Below, piece by piece: positions 25,245 through 33,840 of a stretch of 64,000 bases of DNA. Below the pieces are notes generated by a model. The model was given only the letters and a program-made list of their open reading frames with translations, was not told where the DNA came from and made no database searches. A program made the position numbers and the translations under genes. Each line of letters opens with the position of its first letter. The first letter of the stretch is position 1. Origin of the DNA: an uncultured Bacilli bacterium (GTDB lineage: Bacteria; Bacillota_I; Bacilli_A; RF39; UBA660); NCBI GenBank assembly GCA_934101575.1, contig CAKORJ010000001.1, forward strand, positions 248,001 through 312,000, read 5' to 3'.

Positions 25245-26249
25245 TTATTTATTTACTTTTATTGCATTGTCAAAGACTTTTACCATTCCTATATTATTTG
25301 GTGTTTTTATCATGCTATATAGATCATGTCCTGGAAATTGATTGGCTTCTATTAAACATGGACCATCTTTTGCTATTGCTACATCCCAACCTATTAGTTT
25401 TAATTGAGTAATTTCTTTTGCTGCATTTGTTACTAATTCTTTTACTTCTTTCCATAATGGAATCTGAAAGCCTAATAATTCAATATTTGTAGTAGGATGT
25501 TTTGTAAATTGTTCTGCTTTTATATTTACTGCTGTTCCTTCTACCCTACCTGTTTCTATATTTACTGGGCAACATATTCCTTCACTGTGAAAGTTATCTA
25601 CCCTATTATTATTGGTTCCAATTCTTAGTACTGCGGCGGCTATTGTTATTCTTTTACCATTATTAATAGTAATTACTCTTATTGTATTTACTGATGGCTT
25701 GTGTAGCTTGTTCATTATTTCATGTTGATCTACTAGTTCTTCTAGTAGTGTTTGATTGTGTTTTATTAGATTATTATAAACTTCTTTTTCATTTTTTTTA
25801 TTTACTTCAAAGACCTCTACTCCATGACCTCCAGTTGCACTTAATGGTTTGGCTATGAATTTTTTATGTTTTGTAATGAATTTTTGATATTCATCATAAT
25901 TGTCATTTAATAGTAGGTAATCTCTATTTAAATACTTTTTAAATGTATCGTTGAATGTTTTTTTGTTGTCTACAATATCCCAGTATTCTTTAGGATTTAG
26001 TTTTTTAATATATTGATTATTTTTTCCTCTGGTTATTATTTTTTCTCTTTCGTTTTTAGTTAGTTTATACATGGAAAATAGGTCATAATCTACATATCCA
26101 GCTTGATATTTTATACCACAATATATTATATCAAAGAATAGATATATATATGGCTTTTTGCTTTTTTTCTTTACTTTTTTTAGTGTTTTAAAGAAGTTTT
26201 TATAGTTCATTGTAAATATTCTTTTGATTAGATATTTTAATTTGTTCAT
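25245..26249 (-). CDS. sugar-transfer associated ATP-grasp protein
   Basis: A 334-residue ATP-grasp enzyme of the ATPgrasp_ST type found in polysaccharide and teichoic acid loci. FIAKPLSATGGHGVEVF is the ATP-binding loop, TLLEELVDQHE the second nucleotide segment, VNTIRVIT the Arg-bearing strand, and GWDVAI with LIEANQFPGHD the metal-binding end. The basic N-terminus may bind the membrane surface. The reaction is unknown; ATP-grasp enzymes join a carboxylate to an amine or thiol. I place the start at ATG 26249, after AAAGGTGAG, instead of GTG 26258. Confidence 0.82.
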   Translation of the reverse strand: MNKLKYLIKRIFTMNYKNFFKTLKKVKKKSKKPYIYLFFDIIYCGIKYQAGYVDYDLFSMYKLTKNEREKIITRGKNNQYIKKLNPKEYWDIVDNKKTFNDTFKKYLNRDYLLLNDNYDEYQKFITKHKKFIAKPLSATGGHGVEVFEVNKKNEKEVYNNLIKHNQTLLEELVDQHEIMNKLHKPSVNTIRVITINNGKRITIAAAVLRIGTNNNRVDNFHSEGICCPVNIETGRVEGTAVNIKAEQFTKHPTTNIELLGFQIPLWKEVKELVTNAAKEITQLKLIGWDVAIAKDGPCLIEANQFPGHDLYSMIKTPNNIGMVKVFDNAIKVNK

Positions 26250-26289
26250 AGTTCTCACCTTTCTTATTTATATTACTTTCAATGTAAAG

Positions 26290-26311
26290 TTTAACACATT
26301 ATTGTGTAAAA
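26290..26311. promoter_or_regulatory. inverted repeat between divergent genes
   Basis: TTTAACACA (26290-26298) and TGTGTAAAA (26303-26311) pair with one mismatch around a 4-base centre. It lies between the ATP-grasp gene and the alanine racemase gene and could be an operator for either. Confidence 0.35.
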
Positions 26312-26402
26312 TGCAATTGTATATGATTTTTGTTTTATTTCTTTTATTTTTTTGTTATAGGGGTTATAATAGTAATATAAGTTAAGAATGGAGAATGATT
26401 GT

Positions 26403-27569
26403 ATGAAAAATGATACTTATATAGAGATTGATACAAATGTAATAAAGGATAATGTTGATAAGATTATCAGTTCTAGGGGCGGTTATGATTATTATATTGC
26501 TGTTGTTAAAGGAAAAGCATATGGTTATGGATATGAAATTGCTAAATATTTGACTGATACTGGTATTAATTATTTGGCTGTTGCAACTCTTTCTGAGGCT
26601 TTAGAAGTTAGAAAGTATATTGATAAGGATTTTCCTGTTTTATGTCTTCAACCTATTGATTTAGAGGATATTAAGGTATGTATTAAGAATAATATTACTA
26701 TTACTATACCAGATTATGATTATTATGAGAAACTTGTTTCTTTGAAGATCACTTCTCTTAAAGTCCAACTTAAGCTTAATACAGGTATGAATAGACTTGG
26801 TTTTGATGATAAGAATTTGATTAAATCTATTTATGATGATTTAATTTTAAATAAAAAGTATAATATTGAGTTAGAAGGTATTTATTCTCATTTTGCTACT
26901 TTAGGTATTGTTGATACTGAGTGGGATATGCAAGTTTCTAGATTTAAGGATTTAATTAGTTTAATTGATATAGATAAGATTAAAATGGTTCATATGTATA
27001 GTAGTAATTCTTTGTCTATTCATCCTAAGCTTGATTTTTGTAATGCTGTTAGGATTGGACAATTAGTTTTTGGTAATAGCTTTCATAATATTAATGTTGA
27101 TGGTTTTGCAAATAAATTAAAAAAGATAAAGAGAAATTACGTTAGAAAGCATAATAATTTATCCGCTTTGAATGATGATTTCTTTATTGATACTAAATAT
27201 GCAATCAAACTTTTATCTAATGTACAGACTATTAAGAAAGTTTCTAAGGGAGAAAGAGTTGGATATGATGGTGAATATTTAGCTATGGAGGATATTAATG
27301 TTGCTATGGTTCCTATTGGTTATTGTGATGGACTTCATAGGAATTTTACTAATAAATGTGTTTTAATTAATGGAAAAAAGTATCAAATTATTGGAGAAAT
27401 TAATATGTGTATGACCTTGATTAAGGTTGACGACGATGTTCATATTGGTGATAAAGCTATGTTTATTGGAGATGAACTTACTCCTAGAATTGTAGCTTCT
27501 AGTATTGGTGTTCCTGTTCCTTATTTACTTTGCTCTTTTGATAGTAGTATTAAAAGAATATATAAATAA
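26403..27569 (+). CDS. alr: alanine racemase (divergent)
   Basis: A 388-residue PLP enzyme that makes D-alanine for the wall. VVKGKAYGYG carries the PLP lysine (Lys36); QLKLNTGMNRLGF has the Lys and Arg of the active site; GERVGYDGEY has the catalytic Tyr. Several normally conserved positions differ: AYGHG has become AYGYG and the C-terminal SMD-type motif reads NMCMT, so specificity could have shifted, for example to serine. ATG 26403 lies nine bases after GGAG. It stands alone on the + strand among - strand genes and ends in a strong terminator. Confidence 0.87.
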   Translation: MKNDTYIEIDTNVIKDNVDKIISSRGGYDYYIAVVKGKAYGYGYEIAKYLTDTGINYLAVATLSEALEVRKYIDKDFPVLCLQPIDLEDIKVCIKNNITITIPDYDYYEKLVSLKITSLKVQLKLNTGMNRLGFDDKNLIKSIYDDLILNKKYNIELEGIYSHFATLGIVDTEWDMQVSRFKDLISLIDIDKIKMVHMYSSNSLSIHPKLDFCNAVRIGQLVFGNSFHNINVDGFANKLKKIKRNYVRKHNNLSALNDDFFIDTKYAIKLLSNVQTIKKVSKGERVGYDGEYLAMEDINVAMVPIGYCDGLHRNFTNKCVLINGKKYQIIGEINMCMTLIKVDDDVHIGDKAMFIGDELTPRIVASSIGVPVPYLLCSFDSSIKRIYK

Positions 27570-27575
27570 TATAAT

Positions 27576-27606
27576 AAAAGACTTTGGGTGTCCAAAGTCT
27601 TTTTTT
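27576..27606. terminator. bidirectional terminator
   Basis: AAAAGACTTTGG (27576-27587) pairs exactly with CCAAAGTCTTTT (27592-27603), then more T. It lies between the convergent ends of alr and the GatD-like gene. Confidence 0.88.
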
Positions 27607-28327
27607 AGCCATGATCTTTTAGTATGAATCTTTTATCTGGGTTTTCTAGTTCTTTTAATCTATTATTATATGCTTCCATCATTAGATCTTCTAAATACAA
27701 TTTATCATTATGTTTTAGTAGTTTTAAAATATATTTTAAGAATAAGGGATTTAAAATAAGAATTGGACCTAATACTTGGGTTCCAAAGAAATTTTTATAA
27801 TGAACCCCTTCTTTTTTAGTACCTTCATTCATTCCCATGCATCTTGAGTCTGCCTCTATGAATGGATATTTGTTTTCTCCATATGTGTAACAGAACTGAC
27901 TTTTGTTTCCTACTATTTTCATATCATTAAAGTTGCCTATGAATAATGAATTGTGTCGATGCTCTTTATCTCTTTTAAAATATATATTCTTTATTAGACC
28001 TAGCGTTTCTTGTTTTTTATCGTTTTCTATTATGTAATCTCCACATAGTTCAAATGCAGTGCCAGTAAATAACATTACTGTATCTTTTTCTATTAATTCT
28101 TTTAATCTTTTTGCATGTTTTTTTAAGGCTTTTAGTATTATTTCAACATATTCTTCTGGCATGGAACCCATATATATCATATCTACTTTGTTTTTTACAA
28201 AGTGTGGCTCTTCATTTATTTTAGTATATATGAATTTTGCATCTTTTAGATTTTTTTCTAGAATTCTGATGTTTCCTACATCTCCATAAATGTTTGTTAA
28301 TTCACTGTATAATATTTCAATAGTCAT
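27605..28327 (-). CDS. gatD: GatD-like class I glutamine amidotransferase, catalytic residues missing
   Basis: A 240-residue protein of the CobB/CobQ-type amidotransferase fold that pairs with MurT to amidate lipid II. IYGDVGNIRIL near the N-terminus and the final FFGTQVLGPILILNP segment match GatD. In active GatD the nucleophile lies in AICGGYQ; here the aligned sequence is FTGTAFE, with Gly89 at the Cys position, and the HGP histidine near the end is Leu186. The glutaminase site therefore appears dead, although the only nearby Cys is Cys95. ATG 28327 comes one base after the MurT stop. Confidence 0.82.
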   Translation of the reverse strand: MTIEILYSELTNIYGDVGNIRILEKNLKDAKFIYTKINEEPHFVKNKVDMIYMGSMPEEYVEIILKALKKHAKRLKELIEKDTVMLFTGTAFELCGDYIIENDKKQETLGLIKNIYFKRDKEHRHNSLFIGNFNDMKIVGNKSQFCYTYGENKYPFIEADSRCMGMNEGTKKEGVHYKNFFGTQVLGPILILNPLFLKYILKLLKHNDKLYLEDLMMEAYNNRLKELENPDKRFILKDHG

Positions 28328-28328
28328 A

Positions 28329-29705
28329 TTACTTTTCACCACTTTTCTCTAGTTTTTCTACTATTTTGTCCCTTACTTTTTTAGATCCTGATATGAATTC
28401 TACTTCATATAAGATTACTACTTTATCTATATCTTCAAATGTTACATAGTTTACTGTATCCATTTCATCTTTGGCTATTACTATTTTATTTTCATCTATT
28501 CCAGCTAGTATCATTGCAATTTTATAATCTGCGCCTAAGTAGCTTCCTACTATTATTTTTTTAATATTTGGTTTATTTAGGAAACTAAAGTCTGTTTCGT
28601 ATAACCATGTTATTGTTTCTGTTTTATCTTTGACACATCCTACTTCGTTTAAAATTAAAACCAGCTCTATATTTTCTTTCATCGATGAGACATATTCAAA
28701 TACTGTTGAGGTTGCACTTACGTTTTGTCCTTTTGCTATTTGTAAGCATATTTCTTTATCTTTACATGTTACATTATCTTCTCTACTGATTGGTATTTTT
28801 ATATTTTTAATATGATTATTTAATGTTTTATCGTCCATTTTTAATTCTTTGAATAGTGCTATTACTGATAATAGATTAAAGACATTAAATATTGATGGAG
28901 ATATTAGATTAAATGTTGTTTTTTTATTTCCTTTTTGCACTTCAAATGTCATGTTTTCTTTGTTTATGTGTTTTCCTATGTAGTCGCTTTTCTTTGATTT
29001 AAAGCCACAGTTGGGACAATGAAATTTTCCTATATGTCTATAGTGTTGATATTCATATTCAATTTTTTCAAAACATTTTGGACATACTGGGAAGTCATCA
29101 GCATTATACTTTACTATTTCGTTTCTTGTTTTTGCTAATGAATAATAGATACATTTATTTTTTATATCCATGGATGTTAAGATTGGGTCATCAGCATTAA
29201 CTATTATTTTTGATTTTGGGGAAGCATCTAAAGCTTCTTTTATTTTGCTTGCTATAAAGCTTGGATAGGCATTTCTTCTTATTGAATCTCTACTTATGTT
29301 TGTTATTATTAAGTAATCCAGTCCAGCATTAGGCATTGTATCTCCTAGAGTCATTTCATCCATTTCTAATACTGCGACATCTTTTCGTGGCTTGTTAAAG
29401 ATTGTTACTGCATCAAGTAAACATCTAGCGTGTCCCGCTAAATTATTAGCAAACCAATCGTTATATGCTACTTTTTTATTTTCTAATTTAAATATATCGT
29501 TTACTAGACTTGATACTGTTGATTTACCATTAGTTCCTGTTACTCCTATTACTAGTTTTGGTTTATTTAAATGGGCTAAAAAGTTATCATCAAATCTATA
29601 TGCTAATAGCCCTGCCCTATCATCTCTACTTCTACCAAATATTTTTGATATGAATAAGTAGAATTTTGAGGCCCATAAGCCCATGAAAAATTTTATTTTG
29701 TTCAT
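28329..29705 (-). CDS. murT: MurT-like Mur ligase, lipid II isoglutaminyl synthase subunit
   Basis: A 458-residue Mur-ligase-family protein. VTGTNGKSTVSSL is the ATP loop, LEMDEMTLG the Mg site, and the MurT-specific zinc ribbon is complete: CPKC near residue 213 and CPNC near 234. The C-terminal DUF1727 domain follows (LILNEVGC, WLYETDFSFL). With GatD the enzyme converts D-Glu of lipid II to D-isoGln. The N-terminal basic, hydrophobic stretch may touch the membrane. It is followed directly by the GatD-like gene. Confidence 0.92.
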   Translation of the reverse strand: MNKIKFFMGLWASKFYLFISKIFGRSRDDRAGLLAYRFDDNFLAHLNKPKLVIGVTGTNGKSTVSSLVNDIFKLENKKVAYNDWFANNLAGHARCLLDAVTIFNKPRKDVAVLEMDEMTLGDTMPNAGLDYLIITNISRDSIRRNAYPSFIASKIKEALDASPKSKIIVNADDPILTSMDIKNKCIYYSLAKTRNEIVKYNADDFPVCPKCFEKIEYEYQHYRHIGKFHCPNCGFKSKKSDYIGKHINKENMTFEVQKGNKKTTFNLISPSIFNVFNLLSVIALFKELKMDDKTLNNHIKNIKIPISREDNVTCKDKEICLQIAKGQNVSATSTVFEYVSSMKENIELVLILNEVGCVKDKTETITWLYETDFSFLNKPNIKKIIVGSYLGADYKIAMILAGIDENKIVIAKDEMDTVNYVTFEDIDKVVILYEVEFISGSKKVRDKIVEKLEKSGEK

Positions 29706-29771
29706 ATGTTATCACCTTTTACTTTCCTTATTTATTTTTCTTTTATAATTGTATCATAAGTATATAAAAAA

Positions 29772-30878
29772 TTATAGTAAATACCATAACTTTTCATTGT
29801 TTTTTCTTACTTCTTTTATTATTCCACTTCCAAGACATCTATCTCCTTGATATAGAGCACATAATTGTCCAGGGGTAACACTTTTTACTTTATCATACTT
29901 TACTAATATTTCTTTATCATTTAAATATTCTAATGTTACATTTACGTCTTTGCTTCTATATCTAAACTTTGCACTACAATCTGTTATTTTTTCTTCTGTA
30001 TTTAATACTAGTGTATCTATAATACAACTATCTGAGTATAGATACTTGTTATCTTCTCCCTCACAGACATATAATATGTTTTTATTTAAATCTTTTCCTA
30101 CAACAAATAATTTTTCTTTTGTTCCTCCAATGTTTAATCCTTTTCTTTGTCCTATTGTATAATGCATTAATCCTATATGTGTACCTATTTCTTTATTCGT
30201 TTCTATGTTTATTATTCTTCCTTCTTGATTTGGCAAGTAATTAGTAAGGAAATTTTTAAAGTTTCTCTCTCCTATGAAACATATTCCTGTTGAGTCTTTT
30301 TTATCCTTTGTTATAAGATCATATTCTTTTGCTATTTCTCTTACCTCTTTTTTATTTAAATTTCCTACTGGAAATAAAACATCTTTTAATTGATCATTTG
30401 TAAGTTGGGCTAGGAAGTATGTTTGATCTTTGTTTTCATCTATTCCTTTATATAAGCTTCCATCTATCATTCTAGCATAGTGCCCTGTTGCGATATAGTC
30501 TGCATTATATTTTTTTGCTTCTTTTATAAATAAATCGAATTTTATATATTTATTACACATTACATCTGGATTGGGAGTTCTTCCTTTTTTTAACTCATCT
30601 AAAAAGTAGGTGAATACGTAGTCCCAATATTCTTTTATAAAATCTACTCTATGAAGTTTTACTCCTAGTTTTTTACATACTTCTTTAGCATCATTATAAT
30701 CTTGTTCTTGGGTACATATATCATTTTCGAGTGTTGGATTTCCTTTTATATCATTATTTACTAGACTGTCCCAATTTCTCATAAAGAGTCCTTCAACTTC
30801 ATATCCTTGCTTTTGTAAAAGTATTAATGCAACAGATGAATCTACTCCGCCGGATACTCCGACTATTACTTTTTTCAT
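29772..30878 (-). CDS. mnmA: tRNA-specific 2-thiouridylase MnmA
   Basis: A 368-residue PP-loop enzyme that thiolates U34 of tRNAs for Lys, Glu and Gln. GVSGGVDSSVALILL is the PP loop at residues 6-20; the catalytic Cys pair lies in NPDVMCNKY and STGICFIGERNF; HYTIGQRKGLNIGG and GQLCALYQGDRCLG mark the later domains. Full length. It has its own promoter. Confidence 0.97.
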   Translation of the reverse strand: MKKVIVGVSGGVDSSVALILLQKQGYEVEGLFMRNWDSLVNNDIKGNPTLENDICTQEQDYNDAKEVCKKLGVKLHRVDFIKEYWDYVFTYFLDELKKGRTPNPDVMCNKYIKFDLFIKEAKKYNADYIATGHYARMIDGSLYKGIDENKDQTYFLAQLTNDQLKDVLFPVGNLNKKEVREIAKEYDLITKDKKDSTGICFIGERNFKNFLTNYLPNQEGRIINIETNKEIGTHIGLMHYTIGQRKGLNIGGTKEKLFVVGKDLNKNILYVCEGEDNKYLYSDSCIIDTLVLNTEEKITDCSAKFRYRSKDVNVTLEYLNDKEILVKYDKVKSVTPGQLCALYQGDRCLGSGIIKEVRKNNEKLWYLL

Positions 30879-30902
30879 ATAATATCACCAACTTCGGTTT
30901 AT

Positions 30903-30932
30903 ATTATATCATAATTTGAGACTTTATGTAAA
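30903..30932 (-). promoter_or_regulatory. promoter of mnmA
   Basis: On the - strand TTTACA (30927-30932), 18-base spacer, TATAAT (30903-30908), followed by a GGTGAT ribosome site and ATG at 30878. Confidence 0.6.
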
Positions 30933-31562
30933 TTAAATACTTGTAAATATCTTTATGAAGATGTTGTCTATAAATGCTGTTAGCATACTTATTACTATTA
31001 TTAATATAAATGAAAATATTAGTACTTTGAAGTAGTTTTTTATTTCTTTTTTCATGTTTATTTCTTCATTTGAAAAACATAGTTTTATTAATTTATAAGA
31101 TATTTTAACTGAGAAAAAGGTTAATATAAATAATAAAACTATATAACATATCTTTGATGCTAATAAATAGGAAATACATCCTAAGATGCCTTTTACTTTA
31201 TATATGTTTATTATGCTCGCTAAAGTAAGTCCTACTGAGAAAAGTTCACAAAAGTATATGAATATTGCTGCTAGTACTCCTATTACACTTATTCCTAATA
31301 CCCATATTAAAAAGATGTTGTAAGTGTTTTTTAATAGTTCTTCTTTTAATACTTCTAGATAGTTTATATTGCTTTTTATCGTAAAAATAGCTTTTACAGA
31401 TTGATTTACTGTTTCTTTATCAGAGGTTGATAATAAAAAATAGAATATTATTCCTATTAAAATAGTTATTATTGAAAAAGAAATTAAAAATATGAATAGA
31501 TTTTTTGATGTTAGTTTTATATTTAGTTTTTTTATACTTTTATTTTTTAAGTTCATCTTCAT
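30933..31562 (-). CDS. spoIIM: SpoIIM-like stage II sporulation membrane protein
   Basis: A 209-residue protein with five membrane spans. The IWVLGISVIGVLAAIFIYFCELFSVGLTLASII segment, and KGILGCISYLLASKICYIV after it, match the core of SpoIIM, which with SpoIID and SpoIIP drives engulfment of the forespore by remodelling septal peptidoglycan. Length (Bacillus SpoIIM 214) fits. SpoIID and SpoIIP are not in the window. No terminator is evident after it. Confidence 0.78.
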   Translation of the reverse strand: MKMNLKNKSIKKLNIKLTSKNLFIFLISFSIITILIGIIFYFLLSTSDKETVNQSVKAIFTIKSNINYLEVLKEELLKNTYNIFLIWVLGISVIGVLAAIFIYFCELFSVGLTLASIINIYKVKGILGCISYLLASKICYIVLLFILTFFSVKISYKLIKLCFSNEEINMKKEIKNYFKVLIFSFILIIVISMLTAFIDNIFIKIFTSI

Positions 31563-31615
31563 ATTATCACCAGTAAATTATATTTATTGTTTTTATATTT
31601 TATTAGTTTTTTATT

Positions 31616-31644
31616 TTGACAATTTTTTATAATTAATTTATAAT
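31616..31644 (+). promoter_or_regulatory. consensus promoter for small peptide genes
   Basis: Exact TTGACA (31616-31621), 17-base spacer, exact TATAAT (31639-31644). It has both consensus hexamers and optimal spacing, upstream of a 23-codon frame with a good ribosome site. Confidence 0.75.
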
Positions 31645-31666
31645 ATGGCAAAAGGAAGTATTGTTT

Positions 31667-31738
31667 ATGGAAAAGATTATTGAACTTTTATATAGGTTTT
31701 ATGATAAGCAAATTAAAAAGTTTACATTATTTGACTAG
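31667..31738 (+). CDS. possible 23-residue peptide
   Basis: A short frame starting ATG 31667, eight bases after AAAGGAAG and about 15 bases after the expected transcription start of a perfect promoter. The peptide is amphipathic with Lys-rich C-terminal half (KQIKKF). No match recognised; it could be a leader peptide for the membrane peptide gene that follows. Confidence 0.4.
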   Translation: MEKIIELLYRFYDKQIKKFTLFD

Positions 31739-31759
31739 AAATCTTCTGTTTGATATAAT
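31731..31759 (+). promoter_or_regulatory. promoter of the 31-residue membrane peptide
   Basis: TTGACT (31731-31736), 17-base spacer, TATAAT (31754-31759). The -35 box overlaps the last codons of the preceding 23-codon frame. Confidence 0.65.
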
Positions 31760-31780
31760 TAGTTTAGTTGGAGGGATAAA

Positions 31781-31876
31781 ATGAATAAAAAGTTTCAAAA
31801 AATTGTTATATTTATAATGCTATTTGGACTTCTTGGTTCTTCTGTAGCAGTTTCATTATTATATTTATTAGGATAA
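31781..31876 (+). CDS. 31-residue Prli42/DUF4044-like membrane peptide
   Basis: MNKKFQKIVIF then a hydrophobic span to the C-terminus (GLLGSSVAVSLLYLLG). Length, the basic start and the single span resemble the Prli42/DUF4044 group of very short Bacillota membrane proteins; Prli42 anchors the stressosome in Listeria. A strong GGAGGG site six bases before the ATG and its own promoter support expression. The family call rests on layout and a few residues only. Confidence 0.6.
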   Translation: MNKKFQKIVIFIMLFGLLGSSVAVSLLYLLG

Positions 31877-31896
31877 AATTATTATTTTAGATAAAT

Positions 31897-31936
31897 ATGC
31901 TCATACTATTAATGGTGATAGTATGAGCATTTTATT
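31897..31936 (+). terminator. terminator-like hairpin enclosing a start codon
   Basis: ATGCTCATACTAT (31897-31909) pairs exactly with ATAGTATGAGCAT (31918-31930) around an 8-base loop and is followed by TTTTATTTTT. It is a good terminator for the small peptide transcripts. The ATG of the UPF0316 gene (31923) lies within the right arm and its GGTG ribosome site (31914-31917) in the loop. Confidence 0.75.
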
Positions 31937-32444
31937 TTTATGTATGAAAATCTTTTGTGTTAGAATTATTGATGTTACGCTTGGTACTTTAAGGACTATT
32001 ATTACTGTTAAGGATAAAATATTCTTAGCTAGTGTTATTGGTTTTTTTGAAGTTTTAGTATGGTTTTTGATTGCAAAAGAAGCTTTGGATACTTCATCTA
32101 GTAGTGTTTTAGTTGGCATTTTTTATGCTCTAGGGTTTGCTTGTGGTACTTATATTGGTGGAAGAATATCTAGAAGGTTTGTTAAGGGTAAACTCACTGT
32201 TCAAGTTATTACTACTAATGCTAGTACTGAATGGACTTCTGAACTTAGAAAAAATGGTTTTGCTGTTTCAGTTATGGATATTAATCAAAAAGAAGGAGAA
32301 CCTGATAAGTATATGTTTTTTATAGAAATTGATAAGATTAATCTTAATAGATTATGTTCTCTTATTAAGAAGTATGATAAGAATGCTTTTATTGTTGTTA
32401 ATGAAAGTAAAGCTGTTATTAATGGATATTTTTCGGAAAAATAA
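31923..32444 (+). CDS. UPF0316/DUF5698 family membrane protein (YebE-like)
   Basis: A 173-residue protein with three membrane spans in the first 85 residues and a cytoplasmic DUF2179-type domain. DVTLGTLRTIITVK, GFFEVLVWF and ALGFACGTYIGGRI match the UPF0316 family, followed by a ferredoxin-like end (DKYMFFIEIDKIN). Function unknown. ATG 31923 has GGTG upstream; a later ATG at 31944 has no ribosome site but would shorten the first span. Confidence 0.83.
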   Translation: MSILFLCMKIFCVRIIDVTLGTLRTIITVKDKIFLASVIGFFEVLVWFLIAKEALDTSSSSVLVGIFYALGFACGTYIGGRISRRFVKGKLTVQVITTNASTEWTSELRKNGFAVSVMDINQKEGEPDKYMFFIEIDKINLNRLCSLIKKYDKNAFIVVNESKAVINGYFSEK

Positions 32445-32451
32445 AAAAGAT

Positions 32452-33840
32452 CTAGTCTTTTAGTTTGCATTTAAACCAAAAACAAGATCCTTTATTTTCT
32501 TTGGAATTTATTCCATATTCAAATTTATGTTCATCTAATATTTCTTTTACTATAGAAAGTCCTAATCCTGTCCCCACTGTTGTTCTTCTATGTCTTTTGT
32601 TTATTCTGAAGTATTTGTTCCATACTAGTTTTTTATCTTCATTTGATATACCTTTTCCTGTGTCTATGATGTTTATTATTAAGTAGTTTTCCTCTTTTTC
32701 TAGTTTTATTTTTACTTTTTTATCTTCGCCTGTATAATTTATTGCATTTATTATTAAGTTGTATATTACTCTTTCTATTGATTTTCTATCTGCGGATATT
32801 ACATAGTCTTTATTTCCTATTAGTTCGAATTTATACCCATCATTTTTATAGATTGCAAATCTTTCTAGGATGGTCTCTATTTCTTCTTTAATATTTATGT
32901 CTTCATATTTTAGTTCTGTTTTTTTATTTTCCATTTTGGAAAGAAGTAATATATCATTTACCAGCATGTTTAATCTTTCTGCTTCGTCTATTATTATGTT
33001 TAAATCTCTTTCTCTTTTCTTTTTGTTGTTATAATTCAGATCTCTTGCTGAAGCAGCATAAGCTTCTATCATTGTAAGTGGTGTTTTTAAATCATGACTT
33101 ACATTTGCTAAGAACTCTTTTCTTAACTCTTCTGTTTTGCTTAGTTCTACGGCTGCTTCATTTAATGTATTAGCTAATTCTTTTAATTCTAAGACTTCGG
33201 TCTCACAATTTATTCGTTCTTTATTTTCTTTGTTTCCTAATTTTTTAGCAAATGAGTTTATTTTTAAAACTGGATCTGCTATTCTTTTAGAAAAGTAATA
33301 GGATATTAATACAGATAAAGCAAGTATTATGAATGTTACATAGATAAATTGTCCTTTTAATAGACTTATACTTTTATCCATTGGTTCTAATGACGAGTTG
33401 GCAAATACATATGTCTCATTATCTAGTTTTTTACCATATACTAGTGATTTATTATTATATCTATTATTTATGAACTCTAGTTTTAGATATTTTTTATCAC
33501 TATTTATAAAATTATTTGTTATTACTGCTAGAGCTCTGTTGTCTTTACCGGCGCAGTGTTTATAATTGTCTGAGTAAAATACTAGTTTATCGTTATTTAT
33601 TATTTGAATACATACTTCGTTATTTAGAGATAATTCATTAAATAGTAGCTCTGAGTTTGTTTTTTTTATGTTTTTTTCTATTGATTCTACTGTTTGTTCT
33701 AGGTTGTTAGTTTGATTTATTTTATAATATGTGTTAAAGAATATTATTTGGAAAAAATATAGAAATCCAAGTATTATTGCTGAGAAGATTAAGAAGTATA
33801 TTAGTAGGTTTGCTCTTAAACTCCTAGTCTTTAATTTCAA
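32452..33840 (-). CDS. sensor histidine kinase
   Basis: A 462-residue membrane kinase: span at residues 10-32, an extracytoplasmic sensor of about 120 residues, second span near 160-182, HAMP linker, then HisKA with FLANVSHDLKTPLTMIEAYA carrying the phosphorylated His, and a HATPase_c domain with N box (NLIINAINYTG), DTGKGI and GTGLGLSIV. It overlaps the response regulator gene by 17 bases. The layout resembles WalK or ResE relatives but there is no PAS domain. The signal is unknown; an envelope stimulus is plausible given the neighbours. Confidence 0.92.
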   Translation of the reverse strand: MKLKTRSLRANLLIYFLIFSAIILGFLYFFQIIFFNTYYKINQTNNLEQTVESIEKNIKKTNSELLFNELSLNNEVCIQIINNDKLVFYSDNYKHCAGKDNRALAVITNNFINSDKKYLKLEFINNRYNNKSLVYGKKLDNETYVFANSSLEPMDKSISLLKGQFIYVTFIILALSVLISYYFSKRIADPVLKINSFAKKLGNKENKERINCETEVLELKELANTLNEAAVELSKTEELRKEFLANVSHDLKTPLTMIEAYAASARDLNYNNKKKRERDLNIIIDEAERLNMLVNDILLLSKMENKKTELKYEDINIKEEIETILERFAIYKNDGYKFELIGNKDYVISADRKSIERVIYNLIINAINYTGEDKKVKIKLEKEENYLIINIIDTGKGISNEDKKLVWNKYFRINKRHRRTTVGTGLGLSIVKEILDEHKFEYGINSKENKGSCFWFKCKLKD

